From Holacanthus passer (Eukaryota; Chordata; Actinopteri; Pomacanthidae), in contig JAFREQ010000068.1 in the NCBI GenBank assembly GCA_025331565.1, forward strand, positions 310,001 through 374,000: DNA of 64,000 bases, written 5' to 3'. The notes beneath the pieces were generated by a model, which worked only from the letters and a program-made list of their open reading frames with translations, had not been told where the DNA came from and ran no database searches. How positions within the stretch are numbered: position 1 is the first letter of the stretch; each line of letters starts with the position of its first letter. This document shows positions 23,546 through 35,550 of the stretch, one piece after another. The position numbers were made by a program, and so were the translations under genes.

Positions 23546-23802
23546 CGACAATTTGGGGTTTTAAGTGTTGTAACTATGTCCAGAGCAACAACAGTTTATA
23601 CATCCACCTACTGCTTTTTTCATGGCACATTTACAGTACGGTTTGACATCACGTCACTCATCAGCTACAGCAGGCGGCTGTTTTATGCAACAAAAAAAAA
23701 GTTCAGATAAACCCAACATACATGACCTGCTGCTTGACTGCTTGATTAATCCAGTTTTACAGCGATTGGCCTGATCAAACTCAAGAAATACTCCTTCACA
23801 CC

Positions 23803-23805
<3 letters not shown>

Positions 23806-23833
<28 letters not shown>
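23806..23833 (+). repeat. T28 homopolymer
   Basis: Uninterrupted run of 28 T, the longest homopolymer in the window. An A20 run follows 124 bp downstream. Confidence 0.97.
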
Positions 23834-23836
<3 letters not shown>

Positions 23837-23957
23837 TCACCATCATGAAAGCTCTCGTTCTTTCTGGCGCACCATACATCTGCCGCGGTCATTTTGGCCT
23901 CAGCAGGAACCAGCTTGGCAAGAAAGTCTGATCTGAAGACATTCTGAGGGGCACAAG

Positions 23958-23977
23958 AAAAAAAAAAAAAAAAAAAA
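23958..23977 (+). repeat. A20 homopolymer
   Basis: Uninterrupted run of 20 A, complementary to the T28 run at 23806-23833. Confidence 0.97.
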
Positions 23978-25753
23978 TGACGGAGAAATGTTGATGAATT
24001 TAACATGAGGTGGCGTAAAAAAAAAGACTTCTGCCAAATAACTTGACAATGAGGGACAGTTTCCCCCTGCTGAGGCCATTCATGGAAACAGACTGGAGGG
24101 CCTTGTGATAGCTCTGCCTCCCTTTTCTCTTTTCTCACACACAAATGGATGAAAATGCAAACTGTGCACCAATCACACGGTGGCTATGACATGCTCATTC
24201 ATACATGCGCGACGGTAAAAAAAACGCCCCTCCCCCGGTCACACATACCTCCAATCGTACTTCCACCCTACAAGGAGGCCTTCACGTTTAACTCTCTCTT
24301 ATTATCATGAAGATGGGACCTTTGGAAGTACCATCCATCTTAATTAACAAGCCATTTGTATGCACTTCAGCCCCCAAGACAAAATAGCATGGGAAGAAAT
24401 CCTGTGGCCAAAGACGAATTCTCGGGCTCTAAGACATCATTAGCGGATTAAAAAAGACTTCAATGGCCTTCCCATGTTGCCTGCACATTTCATTATCTCC
24501 CACTGTTCATGGCACTTCCCAGCGTCGTCCTTTGCATTTAACGGATCCAAAACTTTCTCCACGGAGCGAGAGCCTCGCTTCCCATTCCTTTAGAGTTCCA
24601 CATAATTTGAGGCGCTCTCTTCATGATTTACGGCCCGGTTGTAACATCAATGCCTCACTGTCTGTAATGCAAAAGCGGCTGACGTATAGCATGCAATTCT
24701 GCGGCCACTGAAATGAGTGAATATAGTTTCTGCCTTCAGACGTCAAGCACGAACAAACAAATGTCAGCTTCAATATGATCTGTTTTCTCTCACCAGTCCC
24801 ACGGCCGAACGGCCCGCAATAAGAAGAGCTGTTGAAAGATCACTATTTTAAAGTGGCTCTGTTTTTGGCAGATTTCTGGCTTCTTTCGAAATGGTCACTT
24901 TGCCGGGTGGTGTGTCGGTGTGTGTGTGTGAGTGCATGGGGGTCTTCCCATAGGGCCTGTGTCTGCAAAACAAAGAGGAAATGTTTCAAAAAACAGCCTT
25001 ATGGGTAATTCGCCTTCACAGCCATCGCTTTTTTTCTCTTTGTCCAGCGGCACGCTTGAACGCAGCTGAATAGCCGAGAGACAATTCGTCTCAATTCCCC
25101 TTTCAGGAAACCTACAGAGACTATTAATTGTCAACTCATAAAGGCCCCATAGACGCCCCATGAGAGAGGAAGCAGCTCATACTCTAAGACTTTTTTTCTC
25201 ACTCTCCTCCTTCTTTCTCTGTCTCTACTATCATCCATAACACCTTTAGGTTTTCTCCAGGGTTTAAAGGGTCAGCGCGCGAGGTCAGAAGGTGATGATT
25301 AATTCCTTGGAGCAGTTGCATTGTGGGAGCCCTTGGTTACTCCGGGGTCAAAACCTCAGTTTAGCACAAGGGTGTCATTTGTTAGTTGACCTTTCCTGCA
25401 GCTCCGACATGTATTTTGTGGCTCAGGAGAGGAAGAGAAGAAGAAAAGGACGACTTCTGTACTTCATTTCTATCACTTCTTGTTTAAATAAATCCTCCAG
25501 ACTTTTGCCAATAAAAAAAGAGACAGGCCGCCCAGACAACAAGACTTGTGGGCATTTGGGAATTTGACAGAAAGAAATACTCAGACAACAAAAGACCAGT
25601 GCTGTCCTTCTCCTCTCCTGACTGGGGAAGTGAAACCAGCAATCAGCAAACTCTCAAACAAAGGGCTTCTTAAAATGGTGAACACCAAAGTCCGACAAAG
25701 TTGGTGTTTACTAGCCAGGAAATTGTTTAGTCTAGCGGCAAAAGCAACAACAT

Positions 25754-25774
25754 AAAAAAAAAAAAAAAAAAAAA
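25754..25774 (+). repeat. A21 homopolymer
   Basis: Uninterrupted run of 21 A. Confidence 0.97.
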
Positions 25775-26984
25775 TCAAAAGTCATTATCAATATCTGTGG
25801 CAAACAATGCAGGGATGAAACATAGGCAGTGTAACCCAAACTCACTCCACACCCAAGCAAACACACAAACAGAGCCCTGACAAGTGACATATTAATTCAA
25901 CATTTACACAACATGTTAAACAACGGGTCCAGGGAACGGCGCATTATGTCCGGAACCCAAATCTTTATGAGTTATGTTTAGACTGAACAGTTTGGGATAA
26001 CACAAATACACAAATTTCTAGTTGGAAAACAAGCAAAGGGGCAAGATCTCATCCCGAGCGTGTACACTGTTAGAAAATCAGACCTGCCTTTATTTTCCTG
26101 TTTGTGTTTGGGACCATTTTAACGGGATGTCAACGACGAGACCTCGTAACGAAAACAATATTTTGCCCACGAACAGTCGCTTCATGACTTTTTGCGGCTT
26201 CAAGAAAAAACATCCGTACGGCCGCAAACCGTGCCAGTATCACTACCATACGACCGCTCGTGAAGTCAAAAAATCAAAACACTGGTTTGATGGTTTGCAC
26301 GTCATCCAGGACACGAGGGGGGAAAAAGCTTTGGATGTCTGAGCTGGAGGACGTCTGGCCGCCGTCAGTCAGTGCAGAGAAGAGGATTTAAGAAGGGCTG
26401 CGCTGGGGTAAAAGGGCTTACAGTGTCACATATGATCTAGTCAGCGACAGGAACAGTCACCACCTCTACCTCCAACCGTCCAACACCCCCCCACCGCCAC
26501 AGCCCGGTATGCATGGACGAAACCAACCACTTGGCACGACGGGTCAGAGAGAGAAGGGGGGGATGAGGGCAGCAATTGAGAGACCAGAAAAAGACAAGTG
26601 AGGCCCTAAAGTCAATTGGGCCTCTTGTCTCTCCTCTCTGCTCCTTTTCTTTCCTCACTCTCCCCTCCTCTTATCCTCCCCCTCTTTTTGTTGTGACCCC
26701 CCCCCTCCACACTTTGTTTGAGCTCCTCTCTCAGCTGTCCCACTGCTTTTGTTCTACAATGTTAAGACTGATATGTCGGGCTGATAATGACCTTTCACTA
26801 AACACCAGATATCAGTCGTCCAAAGCTGATATGACGCACGTCCTATGATGATGTTTGGAAAATTACATCAACTCTCCTCAGTCTCAGTGTTACTGCTACT
26901 GTTGAAATGTCTGTTAACTAAATAATTTACAGTTTAAAAATCTTATGAACTGTCTGGATCTTTACAGGTGACTTAATGCACCTA

Positions 26985-27475
26985 CTTCCATGCCAGTCGC
27001 TCTATGAGGCTGTAGTTGATAATGATGATGATGATGATGATGATGCTAATATGCTGATGTGCATCAGGTATAATCTTTACCATGTTCACCATCTTAGTTT
27101 AGCAGTTGCATGCAAACATTGGTTTGTTACAGCTCAACACAAAATACAGCTGAAGCTGCTGGGGAAGCAGGTATTTGCTCATAAACCAAAGTATTGGACA
27201 GATTGAAAATTCATCCTATTGGGGACTGTAACCAAATCCATTAAATCGTTGACTTAATAGTTGAGATATTTCACTGAAAACCCAATATTTCATCCACATG
27301 GTGATGCAATGGGAAAAGTCAGTGGACCATCAAAGTCAGTCGGGTTTATTCCTCTGGGGACCATGAATCCTTGTACCGAATTTCATGGCAATCCATCAAA
27401 TAGCATGTTGGGATAAAGTGGTTGACGATGCCATCCCTACAGCCACAGCTAGCGTGGCAAAAACCCAACCAATGG
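26985..27475 (+). mobile_element. Abundant percomorph interspersed repeat (about 0.5 kb copy)
   Basis: Diagnostic phrases occur in order: GCATGCAAACATT near 27109, AATACAGCTGAAGCTGCTGG near 27143, CATAAACCAAAGTATTGGAC near 27180, TAGTTGAGATATTTCACTGA near 27259, CTCTGGGGACCATGAATCCT near 27352, and TTTCATGGCAATCCATCAAA near 27381, ending in GCCATCCCTACAGCCACAGC and AGCGTGGC. I recognise this series from many spiny-rayed fish genomes. It is non-coding; its class is unsure (possibly a LINE 3' end or a non-autonomous DNA element). Confidence 0.65.
27018..27045 (+). repeat. GAT trinucleotide run
   Basis: (GAT)n, about eight copies after a GATAAT start, inside the interspersed repeat at 26985-27475. 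Confidence 0.95.
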
Positions 27476-30400
27476 ATCCACCACGTCTTTTTAAACAAAC
27501 CTTCCTGCCTTCGATCAAACAGACTCGTTTATTCATTAGATTGATCCTTCGTTGTCTTACATCCTGCACATCCTGTTTAAACAGGAACAGATAGCAAGAG
27601 CAGAGCTGCACGACGGTTTGGACGCTGTTTCAGATGCTTGACAAAAAAGTACTGTACATTCTTGAGGAATCCCTAAATAGAGCAGATAATTAAAGACTGC
27701 AGCAAAAAAATGTCTGCTGTTATCAGTAATATCAGCCTTCAATATCCACTGTCAGTCAAAGTCGCGTCCGTCTCCAGTCCACATGCTCATCCTCTCGTCT
27801 CGCCCGCTCTCGCTCTTAATTCCTGTTTCTATTTTTCCACTGCACTCCACAGCTCCTCTTTCATTTGAGATTCCTCTGACATGGAGCTCAGATTTCAAGT
27901 AAATCCGGCTCCGGGCCACCGCTGTTTCTTCCTACCTGTTTAAACAATAGCCCGGGAGTTAAGAAAAATAATGAGATATCTCTAACAAAATAAAAGCTAC
28001 TGTATGTCTTTCAAGTTTAACACACCAGACTGTCACACAACGGGAGGTTTTATTTTCCATTACAGTGATATAATTTCCATCTGACATGAAGCTCGGTCCG
28101 TCGGTGAACCGTTTCACTCTCATCTTTCTACCCGGGGAAGTGTTTTGCTGAGCAGACATTCAAGTCGTCTGCCTTCTGCTCCAACAACATCCACACCTGG
28201 GAGCTGCTCAGCGGAGGCTCAGCCGTCTACTGTCGGCAACCAGGAGCTTGATTCAAGCGGTTGTGGCTTCAATGCGTGGGTAAGTGCCGCTCTCAAGGGC
28301 GTCTACATGTTGACACTCTTCTCATTCAGGTTTCTTCTCCCCATGTTTTTCCAGCCTCAGACAGAGAGCTGCGCCAGTTGCCTTAATATTGTTAGTGGAT
28401 TAGTTAAAATACCTAAAATAGTAAAGTGTGTTAGTGTTAAATTAGAAGTAAGTGAATAAGCCCTTGTTGTTTTTTTCCCGTCTCTTCACTCTGAAAATGA
28501 TTTTATATACTTGCAAAAAAAACATCACACAACATGTGAACATCAAGGCTGATTTGAACTTTGGATATTCATAAGAGTGTTAATTCTCCTTTCTCCACTT
28601 TACCTTTTCACAGTTCTTCAGTCTAACATTACTTATCCAGCCTGAAATGGTTCTTTGTCTCTATCCATAAAGCTTTAAATCAAGGACAAAAAAAAATATA
28701 CTCCTGAGGAATGTTTTCATAGTTAAGACTCCTAACTGCCTTTCAGAGCGAGTCTTTTCGAACCCTTCAGCTCCCTGCATGTCTCCACATTGTCTAGGAA
28801 TGCCTTTGCATAGCACGGTAGCCCTAAGACTTTGGTAGGCCAAAAAAATCTCTCCAGGCCAGATGGTTTGGCCGGACAGTCCACGGAGGAAACACTGAAC
28901 TTGGAGCTCTTTCAGTTACGCTCCGAGCTCCTCTGTAATACCGTGATTCAAACTCATTGGGCTGCGTGATGTTTAATTGAACCACAAGCTGTTAATCCAA
29001 GGAAAGAAAATCAACTAATCCAGATTAAGGTCAGCCAGACGGGGAATGGACTTGTCAAAAGCGCTGCCTGGTCTGCTGGGCGCCTTTAAGGATCGGGCTC
29101 ATTACTAGAAAGCCAAACATGCTCACGTGAAGCAAACGGCAAACAGACCGGAGCGGTTTTTGTCGTTGAGAAGATTTTGACATAATCTCTCGCGAATGAC
29201 ACAACAATTGTTTGTTTGTTTTCTGCTAAACTCGGGATCTGAATCCGGAAAAGATCAGTGTGAGAAGTGTGTGAATGGACTGACCCATGAACGGAATAAG
29301 AGAGCTGAGGAGCAGACAGAGGTTATTTGATAGCACATGACGGTTTCATTGCTAAAACGCTGCAACTAATTCACTCTCTTATCTTTTTCTAAACAGGAAA
29401 ACACACTTTCTCACTCACTGCTTTCTCAGACAAACACACTCATCCAACCTTTATCTGCATTTCACCATCTCTCTTTCACCATCCCTCTTATCTTCCTTCG
29501 CCGAGGGGATGACCGGGTCAACAACATATCTTTATGAACGCAGCGTTGACAGGCTAAATTCGCAAATAGTTCTCTGTTGCTCTGGTGACGATTCCATTCT
29601 CAGAGGAAACTGCAAGATTATGTCATTTTTTTTGTTCATCACGTCAATGGAGCAGCGGGACGTTTGCTCGGATGCACAATGTTCACTGAATAAAGTGTGA
29701 GAAAGTATAAAAAAGTGAATGCATTAATGCAGCCAGGACATTTTTCAACACTTAAAGGTGGAGAATTGTCTTCAAAAAATGAAAAAAAAAAATCCACAAA
29801 ATGGGATAAAGGTGAAGATCAATCATCAGTAACACTTGAGTCGCCCTATTTAATGGTCCCAGTCTCCCAACCCCTGATTTGTATTATTATGATGGAGCCC
29901 GACTGAGCCACTAAGAACGGGACATTTTTCACTTACAATGGACAATAAAAGTCCTTCACACATTTGCTATCAATCACAAATCAATATTTTATTGTCATAT
30001 TACTAGTTTTATTTTGTTTCACTGCTTCATGTCATGTTGATGTTCAAGATATTCAAATATACAAATCAACTTGACTTTGGCAAGAAAGTTCATTCCTGAC
30101 CTTTGAAACTCAATGTCCACTTACTGGCTTTTTCAGGATCTTTCAGCTGTATCTCATGCTCTTCATCAATGAACAGAATTGGCTTTGCATTCATGGACCT
30201 CGCGATGTTTCTGTCTGCTTCAAATCCAATTGTGACATTGCAGTTTCCTTATTGTGGTGAATTACTGGCTTGTACGCAACATTTCTGTGGGGATGAAGTG
30301 ACTGCACCAAAGATTGATTAATGTTCATGTTATTAATGAATGAACTTGGTTTAGTGGATCAGCGTGTCAGTCTGAATCACTGTGGTCCATTGTAGCTCAG

Positions 30401-30614
30401 TAATTAGGGGATATCATGCACGCTGCCAGGTTTATGAACGTCCCGTGGCGCTGTGAGCAGATTTGGATTAATCTCTTGAACAATGACAAACGGCATCAAG
30501 TGCTGCACTTTAATTCTTTTGCCGGTTGGTCCCCTCCGGTATGCAGTAATATCCACAGAATGTAGTGGAGTGTAGTGGAGGTAAAGACGGATCCTGGACC
30601 AAAGATTTTTACAG

Positions 30615-30630
30615 TTTTTTTTTTTTTTTT
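30615..30630 (+). repeat. T16 homopolymer
   Basis: Uninterrupted run of 16 T. Confidence 0.95.
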
Positions 30631-31880
30631 GATTCATAACACAATAAAAATTTAACGACAAGCTACAACCATTCGCCAAATTATTTATTTAGCTGGGACA
30701 TCGCTGCATGTTTTCACATCTCTCTCAGATAATAACTTTAAGGCTTTAAGTCACGTCAACAGATGGAACTACTGCCGGATAATTTACAGTTGAGGACGGT
30801 CAAACGTTGTTCCAGAGGCGGACGTGGTTAATGCATCCCACACTGTGTCCCACACTGCACCGCTGAGTGATTTCAGGTGGGACCGGACACTAACATTTAT
30901 CCACAGTGTCTTTCCTGGTGCAGCAGCGACGAGGAGGGAAAAAAGGACTAAAATTTGATGAAGCAGCTGTGTTTGGGGAAGGAAGCTATTTATCAAAAAA
31001 CGGGGAGAGATAAATGCTGCCCTCTCCGCGCTAACTCTGTGTGTGTCGTCTCATCCGCGACCTCGTCCACGACTGTTCTCAGAAATCCATCACGGCCTCA
31101 AAGACAGACGCTCGGAGGCCTCTGCAATTAGTGCGTCAACAGCTGGGGAGACCATTAGACACTCCTGGGTGTTTGCTTCATCTCCTTTGTTTGGAAAAGG
31201 CTGAACAGCACGGACAAATACGGGGACGCTAATGAATGGCGTCTGTCACCGTGAGAGGGGACGGCGGGGAAAGTTTTTGCGGGCATGAATTTTGGGGTAA
31301 AAATGTCAGGAAAGGAGGCTGAGGTGACTTAAAGAAACATGGAGAGCAGTTTGGAAAATGTTATTAAGATGTGTAATTTTTGCAGATGTTCATTATATGT
31401 TGGCCCGGGTTAAGAAAATAAGTGGTATTACAGTTTTGCCATTTGTCTTTGGTGAATAGATCATTGGCCGAATCCTTCGCTATGAGCTATTCGAGGCCGC
31501 TGTAGTGGATGAGAGGCAATCAAACCCAAATGTAATGTTGGCCTGATGAATACTTTGCTTTCAGGCTCGCTTCGGATAATTTAAAGCCCCGAATGGGTCG
31601 CGTCACTGTGTGTGTGGCCGCGTACAGCACTTCTGAGCCCAGTTGTCTGCGTCAGGACCGAATTCCCATCGCTGACATTCATTTACATCCACGCAGACCA
31701 CAGGTAGGATCCGAGCTGGCGGAGATGGTGAAATAGTGAGAGTGTGGGAGTCTAAGAACTGTCCACCTTATCTTAAAGCATTAAGATAACCCAGAAGTGA
31801 ATCACTCAACATGGTCTAAACCTAATCTAAGCCGCGGCTGACGTATTCTGCATTATCTCACCTACGCTCGCACACCGGCG

Positions 31881-31916
31881 CGCACACACACTCAGACACA
31901 CACACACACACGCGCG
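31881..31916 (+). repeat. Imperfect AC/CG dinucleotide tract
   Basis: Alternating purine-pyrimidine sequence, CGCACACACA then an interruption, then (AC)n and CGCGCG. It could adopt Z-DNA; no other function is visible. Confidence 0.85.
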
Positions 31917-33275
31917 TATAAAAACAAACAGAGATTACAGATGCCATTTATCCTCCGTAAGTCAAACCGAGGGCAGAGTAAAGTGTATGAACAGATGATA
32001 AAAACCTTTACCCCAAATACCCTAAATGTGGTTAAGTCTGCTTTTAGGAGATACAGAGAGAGATGAGATACAGAGTGTTTGCTTCCAACAGAGTGACAGT
32101 GATCATTTTTTCCCTCTTTTCTTGGACAGAGTTCAACAAAGGTTGTTAATGTGATCCATCCAAAAAGGAGTGCACTCCTTCACTCCCGCAGACTCCCCTC
32201 GATGTTGTTATTGGCAAACGTGCTGGAGCTGGCAACCAAAAAGAGTGATGCTATTTTCTGTTAAACACTCTCCTCTTTTTTATTTTTTTTGTGTGTCTGG
32301 TCTCTTTTCTCATCTATTCCTGAAATGTTATACAGTAAATATGTTGATGCTTTGGTCAAGTGTGGGCTAGAAATCGAAGGCCTGTAATCAGTTTTCCAAA
32401 CCTCTCTCCGCCTTTGCCTGGCCCGGGCTGTGATGACATTGTCCAAAGTTGGTTCATGCTTAAGTATGAAACATCATGGACGTCCAAATCCATGTTGCTG
32501 TATCATGAACAGGCCTGTGTTCTGTAAAGATTAAATATAAAGCAGCATAAATGCGGAGTATAAAAATTAACTTTCCCTCCCAACGTGATCAAGATCTATT
32601 CGCTGTAAAATTTCAGGCCACTCATTCCACAAGTGTAACACAAGCGTATTTTTTCTGCCCATAACCTACGACATGAAAACGAATGGGATAATTAAACCAC
32701 TATTGACACTAATTAAACGTTCTCCAACATCCAGATTTAGAAGATAAACAGAGCTGAGCCAGATTTAGTTCAAACTGTAATCGACTGCGGCCATCGTGTC
32801 TGTAAATCAGCTTTACAACCAGTTTGTGGGATTTACTACCAAACCAGTGCTGCAAGCTATATGTTCACAGAAGACAAACTATATGTGTGAGGATTAACAG
32901 GAGAGAAAGGTTTAATGCGGCAATGAAGTTTTTTAGAAAATATTTGAAATTCATGACAACAGCTGGATGAATTATCAATCAGAGGAATGTTTATAATGGA
33001 GAAAATAACCCACTAACTCATCCGTTTACTGTGATGTCAAGAGTAATTTAGTCAGAGGAAATGTGACAGTTTTCAAATGTCATCTTTCTCCATTTCAGTA
33101 CAAGATGCTTCAAAGGGAAGAAAAGCTTTTAGCAGACCACTTTTACAAATTACTTGGAAGAAGTCGACGTGGAAAAAAATATGCTTCTGACTCAAGTAAG
33201 GAAGATCTGAGATGGCACCAAGAGTTTCCAAGTCAAACTCTGCAGCACTTCTGCAATAGGAATAAAAAGCACAGG

Positions 33276-33292
33276 AAAAAAAAAAAAAAAAA
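33276..33292 (+). repeat. A17 homopolymer
   Basis: Uninterrupted run of 17 A. Confidence 0.95.
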
Positions 33293-33732
33293 GATCCTGA
33301 CAAAGAGCAGCTGGGGCTGAAACTCCACTAAATAACCGGGACGCAGATATGTGTTCTCTCTTTTTAATGTCTTCTGTATCAAGAACTCGTGTACACCGAC
33401 CCCTTACAATGCTCTTTGCTTCTAAATGAGGAACAATCCGGACAAACAAACATTCCCCGAGTCACAATGCGATGGAAACAATACCCAGTGGCACCGCTCG
33501 GCGTCAAACCACTTCAGGCCACATCTGACCGAGGCGACACGAGGCTGAAGGAGGTCGTAAAGTTAAGTCAGCGAGAAGAAGGGAAGGAACGAAACACAAG
33601 GGTGGGGATTGTTGGAATTCTCGCAGCGCAGCCAGCGCGGCTTCCTGTTATTTGTTTTGTAGTAAATGCTGACTCTCGGGGGGATATGACCGACCGTGCT
33701 GCTGGACACAAGTCGCCGTCTGTCTCTGACCG

Positions 33733-33733
<1 letters not shown>

Positions 33734-33777
<44 letters not shown>
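33734..33777 (+). repeat. TG dinucleotide microsatellite (22 units)
   Basis: Perfect (TG)22, 44 bp, the longest dinucleotide array in the window and so likely polymorphic. Open frames running through it are artefacts of the repeat. Confidence 0.98.
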
Positions 33778-33778
<1 letters not shown>

Positions 33779-34126
33779 ACGGGTGAGTGTTTGTGTGTCT
33801 ATATATATGTGGATTTTTCATGTCTGCACTCATTTTATGTTTTTTTGTTGTGTTTCTCAGTGTTGCTTTTCACAATTTAGGTCAACTTAGATACAGTAAA
33901 CACATCATGTATCTAACTCTCACTGAGACAATAACAACACACAGACAGAAGAAGTAATCATGATACTGTAGCCTGAATACGGAGAATAAATGTAATAGAA
34001 ATTTTCTGAATAGTTGATGGGCTTCAACTCATTTCGAGGTTAAGACTGCAGGTGAGATGTTCAGACCAACTTAATGTAAATCCTAGTGTTAGACTTAAAA
34101 CCAAAACTACATAACCACACCTACAG

Positions 34127-34440
34127 CTCCGACTGACCGTGAAAGCTGTGGACTGATCCAAAAACACCTGTTTGGATCCTTCCACAGGTAAAAAGGTTGA
34201 TTGGTAACAGGTGATAGGATCATGATTGGGTATGAAAGGTTCATCCTGGAAAGACTCAGTCGTTCACAAGCGAGGATGGAGAGAGGTTCAACACTTTGTG
34301 AACACATGATTGGATAAAGGAGATTAATACATGGACTCAGAAACACTTTGTAAAGCTGTTGTCAGTAAACACAGTTTGTTTGTAAACGACTGCATCCTGT
34401 TTTTGTTTATGTTTTAGTCCCAACCTTTCCTAGAATCAGG
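34127..34440 (+). mobile_element. Tc1-like transposon relic (second family), internally deleted
   Basis: CACCTGTTTGGATCCTTCCA, GGTTGATTGGTAACAGGTGA and ATGATTGGGTATGAAAGGTT match the 5' part of a widespread fish Tc1-like element. On the plus strand this reads MIGYERFILERLSRSQARM. The frame then jumps to TWTQKHFVKLLSVNTVCL, the end of the paired-type DNA-binding region of the transposase. The helix-turn-helix middle section and the whole catalytic domain are missing. A terminal TAGTCCCAACCTTTCCTAGA near 34413 resembles the family's end ('gtcccaacttttttgga'). Non-functional. Confidence 0.65.
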
Positions 34441-35299
34441 TTTCTGATGAGTGAAGCCCTGACTAGAGACAGCTGCAACATTTCTAACACCCTCACAATA
34501 CAGAAGTGTCGGATGAAACATAGACAGCAGTCAGATAAACAACTGCTAAATATTCAGCTCACCTGGGAGAGAAGCAAACTCTGTAAACTCTGTCAACATT
34601 TCCAAAATTTCAAACTTGGAGTCTTAGGCTGGTCCCCATTGCAACCAAACTGGTACCAGAGGTGGAAACAGAACTGAGCTGACAGACAAAATGTACAAAG
34701 ACTGAAAAAAACATCAGCTATGGCAACATACTGCGTGACGTTCTGAAGTTTTAATGGAGGATGGCAACATTTGTTTGTTGTTGTTGCGCATTATCTAAAG
34801 ACCAATGTGCCCTTCTTCTCTTTCTTGCTGCTGAGGTCTCAGTTGGAGACACGCGATGAGAAAATATTTCCTTCCCTTCAACAGAAGCCATTTACTGGCA
34901 TTTATTATTCTGTAAAAACAAAAACAACTTTCACAGAAAAAAAAGAGAAAAAGATTGGAAAAAAATATTGGATGAGAGTAAACAAACCTCAGTGTTAGAA
35001 TCAGAACACATTCGTATTGTAAGAATGCGACAACAATAGTTTCAATATGAAGACACTCACTGTGCCCTGCGAAATAACTGGTAACATGTAGAAAAAAGAG
35101 AAGCAAACCTTCAATTGAATCCACGCAGATCCATATTCTTGTGTGTATGTGGCTGTATGAGTCAGCATATCAGCAGATGATCTGACTCAACTGACTCAAC
35201 ACCATAAAAACATCGGAGTCAAACAAATGTGCTCCATGGAAAGCTAATGGGCCGAGACCTTTCCTCGCCTCATTATCTGGTTCTGCTCCTTCTCAGCAA

Positions 35300-35550
35300 A
35301 ATATGAGAGTAAGGGGGAGAAGGATTTGAAAGAAAGATGGACAGAAAGTAAAAAAACAGAGAGACTGAAAAGGATAAAAATCAAAGAAGAGGAGGACGGA
35401 GGAGAGCGACGGAGAAAAAATAAATAGCAAGAGAAAGATGGACACAAGACAAGCTGAGAGAAAAACCACAGAAAAGAAATAAACTGGAACATAAAGAGAT
35501 AAAGAATTAAGAAAAGTGACAAAGAAAGAAAGAGGAGGAAAAATAAGACA
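35300..35550 (+). repeat. Polypurine-rich (GA/A) low-complexity tract
   Basis: About 250 bp of plus-strand sequence is dominated by A and G (GAAAGAAAG, GGAGGACGGAGGAGAG, AGAAAGAAAGAGGAGGAA) with few pyrimidines. It is not a clean tandem repeat. Open frames on the minus strand here (Leu/Phe/Ser-rich) are composition artefacts. Confidence 0.85.

Larger units (their letters stand above)
22801..34500 (-). other. fat4: Fat4 intron 1, middle portion A
   Basis: Intronic. It contains homopolymer runs (22810, 23806, 23958, 25754, 30615, 33276), GT repeats (22987-23025 and 33734-33777), a GAT run, a teleost short interspersed repeat (23405-23545), a longer percomorph repeat (26985-27475), and a Tc1-like relic (34127-34440). 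The remaining sequence is unique, with candidate regulatory blocks near 24290-24720 and 28890-29060. No exon was identified. Confidence 0.75.

Noticed and set aside
33389..33880. 163-codon plus-strand open frame
   Set aside because: A large part is Cys-Val repeats generated by the (TG)22 microsatellite.
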